Positions 7,331-15,544 are shown, numbered from the stretch's first letter. The stretch is DNA of 16,673 nt from Dehalococcoidia bacterium UBA1151 (GCA_002311865.1 DBZV01000200.1:67452-84124); one strand, 5' to 3'. The notes: generated by a model from the sequence alone, not told the origin. A program made the numbers and translations.

Positions 7331-9061
7331 CTAGCCCATGGATTGGCGAAGCGCCGTGGTTGCTTCGGCGTCGATTGAGAGTGGGCTGCCTGAGATCTCG
7401 ACCCCGTACATGTCCCGTGCGGAATCGATCGACACTTTATCGTCCAGCACGTCCTCAAGAACGTCAGACGGTTCGCGCTCCAGCGGGTTGCCCCAGCCTG
7501 CGCCGGAGGCCATCTCATGTCTGATGACGCCCCCCGCCGCGATCTCAACCTCTGTCATGGTTGGGAGTACTGTGTCAGTGCCATCGACTTGCAAGATATT
7601 CATGGATGGTCTGCCTGATGCTCCGCCAAACAGGCCAAACGGTGGGTGGGCTCGTTTATCAGAGCGGAGTTGAAGCCGAGCCGCGCCGGAGAGATTCTTT
7701 ATCTGCCGAATGTGGGCTAGGGAGCCACGATACTTCCCTGCGCCGCCGGTGTCGTCGAGAAGGCCGTATCGCTCGATTCGCACGGGATGCTCCGCTTCGG
7801 CGATCTCGACGGGCGTGCAGGCGATGTTTGATGCGGGATGTGGCACGCCGTCCGGGCCGTCGCTGTGAGGACGACCTCCGCGGGCGCCAGCGAAGAGGTC
7901 GACGAACGCAAACGGAGTGTGGTCCTCAAGGTAGCCACCAATGCTGATGATGGTATTGCCACCTTCGCCGTCTGCAGGGACTCGATCTGGAACGGCCTGA
8001 GCCAGCGCGCCCAGCACGGTGTCCATAATGCGAAACCCGGTGATGCCGCGGGCGGCACAAGGGGCGGGGTGGACCGGGTTCACCACGGTGCCTTCTGGCG
8101 CAACGATCTTGATGGGCCTCTGATACCCGGTGGCGTTTGGAATGCCGGGGTCCATGATCAGCCTGACGGCACCCCATGCGGCAGCTGAAGAAAAGGGCAA
8201 CGGGGAGTTGATTCCGGCCGGAACTTGTTCAGAACTGCCTGTCAGGTCAATCGTGATCTCATCGCCCTTAATGATGACCGCGGCGCAGATACGCACAGGG
8301 CCACTGTCGATGTTGTCGGCATCTATATACGACTCATACTCAAATCGCCCATTCGGAAGTTTTTCGATTTCAACGCGTGCGAGGCGTTCTGAGTAGTCGA
8401 GCAGTTCGTTGGAGTAGCGTCGGAGCGTGAGCGGGCCATAGCGGTCCGCCATTTCCAGGTACGCAATCTCACCAGTGACATCCGCGGCGATCTGGGCGCG
8501 CATGTCGCCCATAACCTTTTCCGGCAGACGCACGTTGGTCTGGATGAAGTCGTACACCGCTTCCACCGGCTCGCCTCGTTCGTGCATCTTGAGCGTGGGG
8601 ATGCGGAGACCCTCCTGGTAGATCTCAGTCGACTCCGTGGCGTTACTGCCAGGTACCAGCCCGCCGATGTCTGTCTGGTGGGCCACAACTCCGACGAACG
8701 CCTCCAGTTCCCCGGAGTGAAAGATTGGCTTGATGATGTAGACATCCGGGAGGTGAATTCCGCCGGATGTGTACGGGTCGTTCAGAATGTAGAGATCTTC
8801 CGGGTATATCCGGCCTTCAAATTTCCGCAGAACGGACGCGACGGCTGACGGGAACGACCCCAGGTGCATGACGATCGTCAGCCCCTGTGCGATCACCCGA
8901 CCCTCTCGGTCACACAGGGCGGTTGAGTAGTCCAGAGCGTCTTTCACGATGCTTGAATAGGCCGTTCGCATTACGGTCAGGGCCATCTCGTCCACAAGTG
9001 CGTCGAGCCCGTTCTGGATCACCTCAAACGTAACCGGGTCGATGTCAGATCGTTGCGTCAC
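7331..9061 (-). CDS. hyuB: Hydantoinase B/oxoprolinase family protein
   Basis: The 576-residue product matches HyuB, the catalytic partner of HyuA in ATP-dependent ring opening of hydantoins, N-methylhydantoin or 5-oxoproline. The family also includes the acetone carboxylase subunit. Family segments include NDPYTSGGIHLPD (94-106), GVVAHQTDIGG (124-134) with likely metal-binding His and Asp, and the Gly-rich C-terminal GGAGKYRGS and GWGNPLERE. Length is typical. It starts with GTG, whose GTGA overlaps the TGA stop of the amidohydrolase gene, a four-base overlap that points to coupled translation. HyuA is two genes upstream rather than adjacent. The actual ring substrate cannot be told from sequence. 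Confidence 0.93.
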   Translation of the reverse strand: MTQRSDIDPVTFEVIQNGLDALVDEMALTVMRTAYSSIVKDALDYSTALCDREGRVIAQGLTIVMHLGSFPSAVASVLRKFEGRIYPEDLYILNDPYTSGGIHLPDVYIIKPIFHSGELEAFVGVVAHQTDIGGLVPGSNATESTEIYQEGLRIPTLKMHERGEPVEAVYDFIQTNVRLPEKVMGDMRAQIAADVTGEIAYLEMADRYGPLTLRRYSNELLDYSERLARVEIEKLPNGRFEYESYIDADNIDSGPVRICAAVIIKGDEITIDLTGSSEQVPAGINSPLPFSSAAAWGAVRLIMDPGIPNATGYQRPIKIVAPEGTVVNPVHPAPCAARGITGFRIMDTVLGALAQAVPDRVPADGEGGNTIISIGGYLEDHTPFAFVDLFAGARGGRPHSDGPDGVPHPASNIACTPVEIAEAEHPVRIERYGLLDDTGGAGKYRGSLAHIRQIKNLSGAARLQLRSDKRAHPPFGLFGGASGRPSMNILQVDGTDTVLPTMTEVEIAAGGVIRHEMASGAGWGNPLEREPSDVLEDVLDDKVSIDSARDMYGVEISGSPLSIDAEATTALRQSMG

Positions 9062-10632
9062 CGTGTTTTCCTCAGCACTCGCCCATTACGATTTTCAGTG
9101 AACTCGCCGTCCATGAATGATGGGATGCCATTCACGATGACGTGGCGCATTCCAATGGCGTAGCTGTTGGGGTTTTCCAGGGTTGCCGTGGGCGAGAACT
9201 CATCCGGGGCAAACACTGCGATGTCTGCCTGGTTCCCAACTTTCAACTCACCGCGATCGTTGAGTCCGAGCCTGTGCGCGGGCATTGACGTCATGCGTTT
9301 GATCGCCTCTGAAAGCCCAAGTGTTCGGTGATCGAAGACCGATTTGCGGATGAACCATGAGGCCCAGCTATATGCGCCGAGGAAGCTAGACTCCCCGATC
9401 GGCCCATCCGTCGCGAGGGCGGTCGCATCGGAGCCAACCATACAGAGCGGGTGGGCGGCGGCGCCTACGATCTCCTCTTCCCGATAGGAGTGGCACAGAA
9501 CCATCACAGCATTGAGATCGTCCGCGTTGGCTGCCAGCACATCACAAATCGCGCTGAACGGGTCCGCTTCGGAGAGTTGAGCGAGCGTGACACCTTCAAG
9601 CTCAGGCGTGGATGGAGCGGTAAATATATAGACGTTCTCCCAGCCGCCGATGCCGAAGCTGGAGATGATGCTCACGTGTTGCCTGACGCTAGCGCGGTAG
9701 CTGCGGCTGCTGAGATTGGAACGGCGATCATCGGCCGACATTGCCTGTTCATAATCGGGCAGAGCGCAACTCAGGTTGGTGATGCCATGTTCACGGGTGT
9801 GGATGTCGAACGTTACATCGAGTCCGCGGGCGACGGCGTCGTCCACCAGTTCCAGTGCACGCTCAGTGCTATCTGCTGGCCCACCTTTCCGGGGAAGTAT
9901 GTGCGATATATGCAGTGGGATTTCTGCCACTGCAGCCGTGTCGATGGCTTCCTGAATCGCTTCGACCGCGTACAACTCACGGTTCCGGGTGTGCGGCACA
10001 TACACGCCATCGTAAGAAGCAGCAGTCCGGCAGAGTGATTCCAACTCGGCGCTGGATGTTGACCTCTCGGCCGGGTACTCAAGGCCCGTCGAGAAGCCGA
10101 ATGCGCCCGCCTCCAGTCCTTCCCGCAGGTCGGTATCCATGGCAGCCAGTTCGTCGGGGCTTGATGGCCGAGTGAGATCAGAACCGTGCGCGAGTCGTAG
10201 ATTGCCGTTTGGAACCAAGGTGGCGACGTTTACTGCGGGGCTGCATTGGTCCATGAGCGCCAGGAACTCTTCGGAGGTATTCCAGTCGATATCCCGATGC
10301 TCCGAGTGGCCGTAGATGTTGGACTTGAAGCGCTCAGGCGATGTGATTGGCGCGCAGCCATGGCCACAATTTCCAATCACCTCTGTGGTGACACCCTGCG
10401 CAACCTGGCTTCTCGCCCGTGGGTCTACCAGCAACGTGAAGTCGCTGTGAGAGTGAATGTCGATGAAGCCGGGCGTTGCCACACTGCCACTGAAATCCAA
10501 CGAGGGGGCATTTGCGTCGGATAGATCGCCGATCGCGGTAATCTTGCCAGCTTGAATGCCGATGTCAGCGCCAAAAGCCGCGGATCCGCTGCCATCAATA
10601 ATCTGTCCGCCACGCAAGATGAGCTCAAACAC
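9058..10632 (-). CDS. D-aminoacylase-like N-acyl-D-amino-acid amidohydrolase
   Basis: The 524-residue product belongs to the amidohydrolase-superfamily subgroup of N-acyl-D-amino-acid deacylases. Residues equivalent to the characterised D-aminoacylase metal site are present in order: H60 and H62 (DIHSHSD), the metal-binding Cys C89 (VIGNCGHG), H214 (YVPHTRNRE), H244 (LHISHIL) and D402 (VGSDATAL). The spacing HxH to Cys (29 residues) is what I recall for that enzyme. It would cleave an N-acyl or possibly N-carbamoyl group from an amino acid in the cytoplasm. It starts with GTG one base after the hyuA stop; GGAGG inside the last hyuA codons is its ribosome site. Placement between hyuA and hyuB suggests it acts on the ring-opened product. 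Chirality and acyl group are not readable. Confidence 0.9.
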   Translation of the reverse strand: MFELILRGGQIIDGSGSAAFGADIGIQAGKITAIGDLSDANAPSLDFSGSVATPGFIDIHSHSDFTLLVDPRARSQVAQGVTTEVIGNCGHGCAPITSPERFKSNIYGHSEHRDIDWNTSEEFLALMDQCSPAVNVATLVPNGNLRLAHGSDLTRPSSPDELAAMDTDLREGLEAGAFGFSTGLEYPAERSTSSAELESLCRTAASYDGVYVPHTRNRELYAVEAIQEAIDTAAVAEIPLHISHILPRKGGPADSTERALELVDDAVARGLDVTFDIHTREHGITNLSCALPDYEQAMSADDRRSNLSSRSYRASVRQHVSIISSFGIGGWENVYIFTAPSTPELEGVTLAQLSEADPFSAICDVLAANADDLNAVMVLCHSYREEEIVGAAAHPLCMVGSDATALATDGPIGESSFLGAYSWASWFIRKSVFDHRTLGLSEAIKRMTSMPAHRLGLNDRGELKVGNQADIAVFAPDEFSPTATLENPNSYAIGMRHVIVNGIPSFMDGEFTENRNGRVLRKTR

Positions 10633-10633
10633 C

Positions 10634-12751
10634 CTACGCCTCCTCGAATGTGAGAATCAGGTTGTTCAACTCGTCCCGGTGAATCCAGGCGTCCGGCGGC
10701 ACAACTGTGGTTGCATCGTACTCATCCACGATGATAGGCCCCACTGTTGGGTGCGCCCCGATGTCTGCACGCCCCACCACCGGCGTCGAGAGCAACCCAT
10801 GATCCGGACCGAAGTATGCATCTCGTTTGGCTTCAGCATTGGTGCGGGCTATCTCGGTGACGCTCGCAGGCTGCTCCTCGGAAGGGAATACGACCAGATA
10901 CCGGATGTTGACTAGCTCAACGGGCTCGTCATCCGAGCGGTGGCCATACGTTCGATCATGCTCCTCATGGAATCGCTTCACCGTCTGGAGCAAACCCTCA
11001 GATGTGATCCCGCCATCGTCGCTGAAGTTGATGGAAAGCTCATAGCCCTGGCCGCTGTACCGCAGGTCTGCGAGCGCCGTCCATGCGCCCAGATCGGGAT
11101 CTTGATCTTGTTCGCGCAGCGATTCGGCCGCTGTCCGGCGTAACCGGGCGAAAGCATTATCGAGTTGTTCGATATCCACGTTGTCCACCTTGCGGAACAG
11201 GGTCTGAACGAAGCGGTACGCCGGTGCGGCTGTGAGGAGGCCAAATGCGGAGAAAAGACCCGGTGCCGGTGGAACGATCACGGTGCGGATTCCCAGCGAT
11301 CGCGCGATTCCGGCCGCATGGATGGGGCCGCTGCCACCGAATGCAAGCATCGCAAACTCCCTGGGATCACGGCCTCGGTAGGTGGTGACGGCCTTGATGG
11401 CCCTGATCATTGAGACGTTCGCTATCTCATAAACGCCGTGCGCCGCATCGAGGGCGGATATTTTGAATGGTTCGGCGGCTGTTTTTTGGATTGATTCGAT
11501 CGCTTTGTCACGATTGAGGGTGATTACACCACCAGCAAGCGCCTGCGGGTTGATAAACCCCAGCGTTACGTTGGCATCGGTCACCGTGGGATCAACCCCG
11601 CCGGTTTCATAGCAGACGGGACCGGGAAACGCGCCTGCTGAGTCGGGGCCAACTTTCAGTGCGCCACCAGAGTCAATGCGGACGATGCTGCCGCCGCCAG
11701 CGCCAACCTCGGCGATATCGATCACGGGAAGTTTCAGTGCATGCCCACGGCCCTTCACCAGACGGCTGGATAGCGAGATTCCGGCGCCAACCTCGTATTC
11801 GGTGGTCAATGTCGGCTCGCCGGCCTCCACCATGGAAGCTTTGGCGGTAGTTCCGCCCATATCGAACGTGATGAGATTGTCGATTCCGGCCTGCCTCGCC
11901 AGGTAGGCGCCACCGACCACGCCAGCGGCGGGACCTGACTCGATGATGTGCGACGGCTTCATCGCAGCTGCGGCGTCCGACATTACGCCGCCGTTCGACT
12001 GCATGATCCGGATTGGCGCGCCGATCTGGGCAGATTGAAGTTGGCTGGACAGGGATCGCAAGTAGTTTGCCACTGTGGGACCCACGTAGGAGTTGATGAC
12101 CGTGGTGCTGGTGCGCTCGTACTCCCGGATCTCGGGCAGTACCTCTGACGATACCGATACAAACAGGTTTGGGAACTTTCGTCGGACCACCTCAGCAAGC
12201 TGCGATTCATGGTCAAAGTTGCGGTATGAGTTGAGCAGGCAGATCGCAATCGCTTCGATGCCTTCCTCTGCGATGCGCTCAAAACCAGCATCAGCAGATG
12301 CCATATCCAACGGAGTCAGCACCACGCCATTCGCATCGATGCGCTCGGAGACCTCAAGGCGATACCGGCGGCGCACGAGTGGCGGTGGGGGCGTGTACTC
12401 CAGCGAGAATAACTCGGGAATGCGGAGTCGTCTCAACTCAAGCACGTCACGGAATCCGGCTGTAGTGATCAGGGCCGTGCGTGCGCCCTTGTTCTCCAGA
12501 ATCACGTTTGTGGCGACTGTGGTGCCATGAACGATCTCCCTGATGGTGCTGCCGGGTTCGCCGAGTTCGGCCAGTATCTCCTCAATGCCTGAGACGATGC
12601 CCACTGAGTAGTCGTCCACCGTTGAGCTGACTTTCCGGGTCGCCGACCGCCCATCGGGAGTGACAAGGACTACATCAGTGAATGTACCGCCAATATCCGC
12701 GCCGATGCGGTAGCCACGATTCGGGTCGTCTGGGGGGTTGGACCCTGTCAC
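10634..12751 (-). CDS. hyuA: Hydantoinase A/oxoprolinase family ATPase
   Basis: The 705-residue product has the HyuA plan: an N-terminal phosphate-binding loop DIGGTFTDV (19-27), HGTTVATN (75-82), QSNGG (251-255), ESGPAAGV (271-278) and a second ATP-site element FDMGGTTAKA (296-305), all of the actin/Hsp70-like fold. With HyuB it carries out ATP-dependent opening of a cyclic amide. Length is normal. The start is GTG at 12751 with GAGGG about 11 bases upstream; the first 13 residues before GYRIGADIGG are a short non-conserved lead. It heads the operon with the deacylase, hyuB and zinc dehydrogenase genes. The leader contains a 15-bp tandem repeat and, further out, two hairpins. Confidence 0.94.
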   Translation of the reverse strand: MTGSNPPDDPNRGYRIGADIGGTFTDVVLVTPDGRSATRKVSSTVDDYSVGIVSGIEEILAELGEPGSTIREIVHGTTVATNVILENKGARTALITTAGFRDVLELRRLRIPELFSLEYTPPPPLVRRRYRLEVSERIDANGVVLTPLDMASADAGFERIAEEGIEAIAICLLNSYRNFDHESQLAEVVRRKFPNLFVSVSSEVLPEIREYERTSTTVINSYVGPTVANYLRSLSSQLQSAQIGAPIRIMQSNGGVMSDAAAAMKPSHIIESGPAAGVVGGAYLARQAGIDNLITFDMGGTTAKASMVEAGEPTLTTEYEVGAGISLSSRLVKGRGHALKLPVIDIAEVGAGGGSIVRIDSGGALKVGPDSAGAFPGPVCYETGGVDPTVTDANVTLGFINPQALAGGVITLNRDKAIESIQKTAAEPFKISALDAAHGVYEIANVSMIRAIKAVTTYRGRDPREFAMLAFGGSGPIHAAGIARSLGIRTVIVPPAPGLFSAFGLLTAAPAYRFVQTLFRKVDNVDIEQLDNAFARLRRTAAESLREQDQDPDLGAWTALADLRYSGQGYELSINFSDDGGITSEGLLQTVKRFHEEHDRTYGHRSDDEPVELVNIRYLVVFPSEEQPASVTEIARTNAEAKRDAYFGPDHGLLSTPVVGRADIGAHPTVGPIIVDEYDATTVVPPDAWIHRDELNNLILTFEEA

Positions 12752-12795
12752 CTGGTTGAGCCCTCTGATGATGGTTGTTTGCGGGCCGGTTGCAC

Positions 12796-12825
12796 GCCAA
12801 AAGTATTCATGCCAAAAGTTTTCAT
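12796..12825. repeat. 15-bp tandem direct repeat in the hyuA leader
   Basis: GCCAAAAGTATTCAT (12796-12810) is followed immediately by GCCAAAAGTTTTCAT (12811-12825), identical except for one base. The pair lies 45-74 bases upstream of the hyuA start, in the region expected to hold the operon promoter. Two adjacent sites on a 15-bp spacing could be an operator; a local duplication is the simpler explanation. Confidence 0.75.
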
Positions 12826-12902
12826 GAAGGCGGCGATTATCGTCCGGGTTGGGGTCGGAGACAACCTGCGCTGGAAATCTTGCCGAAAGCGGGAGTTAAA
12901 GT

Positions 12903-12929
12903 ATGAGACCCACCAACCGTGGGTCTCAT
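12903..12929. terminator. Strong 11-bp hairpin, likely terminator
   Basis: ATGAGACCCAC (12903-12913) and GTGGGTCTCAT (12919-12929) form a perfect 11-bp stem with a 5-base loop. Read on the minus strand it is followed by ACTTTAA, a weak T-run. It lies between the DUF5679 gene and hyuA and, with the neighbouring GC-rich hairpin, probably ends the DUF5679 transcript before the hyu operon promoter. Confidence 0.6.
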
Positions 12930-12940
12930 GTGAGATGAAT

Positions 12941-12965
12941 CGCCGGGGGACGTGTGCCCCCGGTG
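12941..12965. terminator. GC-rich hairpin downstream of the DUF5679 gene
   Basis: CCGGGGG (12943-12949) pairs with CCCCCGG (12957-12963), extended outward by a G-T and a C-G pair, around a 7-base loop. It starts 13 bases after the DUF5679 stop codon on the minus strand. No T-run follows directly; the second hairpin comes 11 bases later. Together they look like a tandem terminator. Confidence 0.5.
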
Positions 12966-12978
12966 GACGGACTAGAGT

Positions 12979-13119
12979 CTAAGTCTTGCCGATCTTGAAC
13001 ATCTTTGTGCCACACTCTGGGCAGATGCCCTTTGTGGCCGGCCGGCCGTTCTTCATCACTGTCGACTCCGGGCTCTTCATCTCACGCTTGGTCTTGCACT
13101 TCATGCAATATGCATCCAT
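12979..13119 (-). CDS. DUF5679 small zinc-ribbon protein (46 aa)
   Basis: The 46-residue product reads MDAYCMKCKTKREMK, then MKNGRPATKGICPECGTKMF. Two C-x2-C knuckles (C5/C8 and C33/C36) would bind one zinc. The central MKNGRPATKG and the final CGTKMFKIG are the hallmark of the DUF5679 family, which in my knowledge is frequent in Chloroflexota and of unknown role; nucleic-acid or protein binding is the usual guess for such ribbons. GGAG lies 6 bases before the ATG. It is a monocistron by position: about 400 bases follow the upstream E1 beta gene and strong hairpins follow its own stop. Confidence 0.88.
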   Translation of the reverse strand: MDAYCMKCKTKREMKSPESTVMKNGRPATKGICPECGTKMFKIGKT

Positions 13120-13523
13120 AGTGATCTCCGATTCTCAGGCAGGCCCTATTCGTTTGGCTCAGGGCCGTTACCAATATCCCTCCTGAGCCGGAAGGAATCG
13201 TATTTATCGCCACTGATCTGATGATCAGCTAATCAATCGTTAGGGCAATTGAATATGGCTGTCAACTCAACTACGTTCAGATCGCGCATTCAGCAGCACA
13301 TAGGATTGCAGTCCAACCGCATCGTGATGGACCAAAATGGCAGAATTACCGAAGGTATTCGAGGAATATGCAGTTTTTGGCCACTTGAATGAATTCAACC
13401 AGACGGCTATCCACTTCTTGAGAAGGCCTGTGGAGTGTTTCCCACCTAACCCAGTACGATTGGCGCGAACGTGATCACGGCCTACTACTGGGAAATTTTT
13501 TCAGTGAGGCCCGTTCAGGGGAT
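13120..13523. other. 404-base intergenic region without a convincing gene
   Basis: This gap separates E1 beta from the DUF5679 gene. It holds an 8-bp inverted repeat GGCTCAGG (13156-13163) / CCTGAGCC (13182-13189) in the DUF5679 leader, CTGATC-TGAT-GATCAG (13213-13228), a 10-bp palindrome CGTGATCACG (13470-13479) and an imperfect hairpin at 13479-13511 just beyond the E1 beta stop (GGCCT...AGGCC with inner ACTG...CAGT on the minus strand). Two 45-codon frames on the plus strand (13255-13392 and 13337-13474) overlap each other and have no ribosome site. I see no tRNA fold and no clear sigma-70 promoter. Confidence 0.5.
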
Positions 13524-14507
13524 CTAACTCATTGTCTCCCGGACGGCTTCGATCACCCGCTCAGGAGTTGGATATACGAGAGGTTCCAACGCTGGAGAGT
13601 AGGGCACATTGACCTGTGCGGAAGCTACTTTGATGATGGGCGCCTGAAGCGACCAGAAGGCCTCCTGCGCCACGATGGATGAGATCTCACTGGCGACGCT
13701 GCAAACTTCGTGCGCCGGATCAACTACCACCAAACGACCGGTCTTCTCTACAGATGTCAGGATTGTCTGCTTATCCAGGGGCACCAGTGTACGGGGATCA
13801 ATAATTTCGCAAGAAATTCCCTCTCCCTCAAGGATTTTGGCTGCATTCTCGGCATGCGCGACCCCACCGGCGATGCCGACGATGGTACAGTCGGTTCCTT
13901 CGCGGACGATACGTGCCTCACCGAACGGCACGAGCAACTCGCCACCGGGAAGGTCCTCGTTTGCAGGGACTTCGCCACGTGAGCTGATGGCGATGCCGTC
14001 CTCAAAGATAAGGCAGGGGTTGTTATCCCTCACTGCCGTTTTCATGAGGCCCTTGGCGTCGTATGGATTTGTGGGACAGATTACTTTTAGGCCGGGTGTG
14101 CTCATAAAGATGTTGTAGTTGCGGTCTGAGTGGTGAGCGGCCGCGCCACGGGCGTAGAACATTCGTGCGCGCCATGTGACGGGCAGCTTTGCCTGACCGC
14201 CAAACATGTACCGCATCTTGGCGGCCTGGCTGATCATCTGGTCCATGCCGACCCAGAAAAAACTGGTTACGGTCTCCACAATGGGCCTCTGACCAACCAG
14301 GGATGAGCCGATGGCGGCGCCGAAAAACCCGTTTTCCGAAAGTGGTGTGTCGATCACACGGTCTTCCCCGAAGATTTCGAAGAGGCCCGCACTTGCGCCG
14401 TAAACGGAGGCTCGGATGTCCTCACCCATCAGGTAGACGGACTCATCGCGTTCCATCTCCTCACGGGTGGCCTCTGCAATTGCGGCCATGTAGGTCATAT
14501 TGGGCAT
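13524..14507 (-). CDS. 2-oxoacid/acetoin dehydrogenase E1 component, beta subunit
   Basis: The 327-residue product is the E1 beta (transketolase pyrimidine plus C-terminal) subunit of a thiamine-diphosphate dehydrogenase. Family features include MTYMAAIAEATREEMERD, the GEDI segment with the conserved Glu, DTPLSENGFFGAAIGSS, ARGAAAHHSDR, IVGIAGGVAHA and IIDPRTLVPLD. Together with E1 alpha it decarboxylates a 2-oxo acid, or cleaves acetoin, and passes the acyl group to a lipoyl E2. Typical family length is about 325. I choose ATG 14507 (MPNMTY) over a longer frame to 14582 that would run into E1 alpha; the ribosome site is only a loose purine run, AGAGAGCAAGAA. It follows E1 alpha after 62 bases. 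No E2 or E3 gene follows; the next gene is the unrelated DUF5679 protein. Confidence 0.92.
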   Translation of the reverse strand: MPNMTYMAAIAEATREEMERDESVYLMGEDIRASVYGASAGLFEIFGEDRVIDTPLSENGFFGAAIGSSLVGQRPIVETVTSFFWVGMDQMISQAAKMRYMFGGQAKLPVTWRARMFYARGAAAHHSDRNYNIFMSTPGLKVICPTNPYDAKGLMKTAVRDNNPCLIFEDGIAISSRGEVPANEDLPGGELLVPFGEARIVREGTDCTIVGIAGGVAHAENAAKILEGEGISCEIIDPRTLVPLDKQTILTSVEKTGRLVVVDPAHEVCSVASEISSIVAQEAFWSLQAPIIKVASAQVNVPYSPALEPLVYPTPERVIEAVRETMS

Positions 14508-14569
14508 GTTCTTGCTCTCTAGTTGAGGTGGTTGGACTTGATCTTGATGGATGTGCTGATGTCGTCTCT

Positions 14570-15544
14570 TTACTCGGCCCACATATCTTCAAATAGCTCT
14601 TTTGCTTCCGGGTACGGACTGTTGCGGGCGAATTCGAGGGCCGCGGCCACATCGACACGAACGCGGGCCTGTACCTCCGCGCAGTCCTCCGGTGTGACAA
14701 CGCCGGTGGAGGTGATGGCCTCTTCATGTATTGGAATCGGATCACGCTGACGCCACTCGTCAACTTCTTCGTCACTCCGGTAAGGGTTGTCTCGAACTCG
14801 GTCAAGGCCTAGAGAGTGATCTTCAAACCGGTAGGTCATGCACTCAATCAAGGTTGGTCCCTCACCGGCCCGCGCACGTTCAACCGCATGTACCGTGGCC
14901 TCGTAAACGGCAATTGCGTCCTGTCCGTCGACCAGCACGCCGGGCATGTTGTAGGCGGGAGCGCGGTCAGAGATGTGATCGACAGATACGGAATTTTTGT
15001 ACGACGTTGTGATCGCATACTGGTTGTTCTCACAGAGGAAAATCACCGGGAGGCTCCACAGTGAGGCCATGTTCATGGACTCGTGGCAAGCGCCCTGGTT
15101 GGAGGCGCCGTCCCCAAAGAAGACCATGGAGATAAAGTCTTTGCCCTGCTGTTTCGACGCCAGCGCCGCTCCCGTTGCGATAGGGACGGACGAAGCGACA
15201 ATGCCTGATTCACCCAGGATCCCAATTGAAAAATCTGCCAGATGCATGGAGCCGCCCTTGCCTTTGCAGTAGCCGCCACTTTTGCCAAGAAGCTCCGCCA
15301 TCGCACCGCCAAGATCGCCGCCTTTGGCGATTGGATGACCATGACTCCGATGATTTCCAGCGATGTAGTCCGTGTCCTTGAGAGCCGCACAAGCACCAAC
15401 GGCAACGGCCTCTTGACCGATGTACGGGTGAGCCGGGCCCTGGAGTTCTCCAGATGAATGTATCTCTATAACGGTTTCTTCAAATATACGGATGCGCCAC
15501 ATTCGCTCTAGCATCTGCAACAGAAGATCTTTGTCTGGTGGCAT
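14570..15544 (-). CDS. 2-oxoacid/acetoin dehydrogenase E1 component, alpha subunit
   Basis: The 324-residue product is the E1 alpha subunit. It has IGQEAVAVGACAAL (42-55), NHRSHGHPIAKG (64-75), the KGKGGSMH phosphorylation-loop region (94-101) and the thiamine-diphosphate/magnesium motif from GDGASNQG (144-151) to ENN (172-174). YRFEDHSLGLD near the C-terminus corresponds to the YRxxGHS segment. Length matches acetoin and branched-chain or pyruvate E1 alpha proteins of the two-subunit type; sequence alone does not settle the substrate. The ATG at 15544 has an excellent GAGGAG ribosome site 4 bases away. Upstream, three 10-bp repeats lie close to the start, and a divergent phosphoesterase gene follows on the other strand. 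Confidence 0.93.
   Translation of the reverse strand: MPPDKDLLLQMLERMWRIRIFEETVIEIHSSGELQGPAHPYIGQEAVAVGACAALKDTDYIAGNHRSHGHPIAKGGDLGGAMAELLGKSGGYCKGKGGSMHLADFSIGILGESGIVASSVPIATGAALASKQQGKDFISMVFFGDGASNQGACHESMNMASLWSLPVIFLCENNQYAITTSYKNSVSVDHISDRAPAYNMPGVLVDGQDAIAVYEATVHAVERARAGEGPTLIECMTYRFEDHSLGLDRVRDNPYRSDEEVDEWRQRDPIPIHEEAITSTGVVTPEDCAEVQARVRVDVAAALEFARNSPYPEAKELFEDMWAE

Noticed and set aside
9451..10038. 195-codon open frame on the plus strand
   Set aside because: It is antisense to the amidohydrolase gene, which shows all expected metal ligands; the plus-strand product has no domain-like pattern.
12779..12982. 67-codon plus-strand frame across the hyuA leader
   Set aside because: It consists of the tandem repeat and both hairpins and has no coding character.
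13255..13392. 45-codon plus-strand frame beginning MAVNSTTFRSRIQQH
   Set aside because: It has no Shine-Dalgarno sequence and overlaps another equally short frame; too little to support a gene.
13337..13474. 45-codon plus-strand frame beginning MAELPKVFEEYAVFGHLNEF
   Set aside because: The composition looks protein-like, perhaps a remnant, but there is no ribosome site or recognised family. A translated search would decide.
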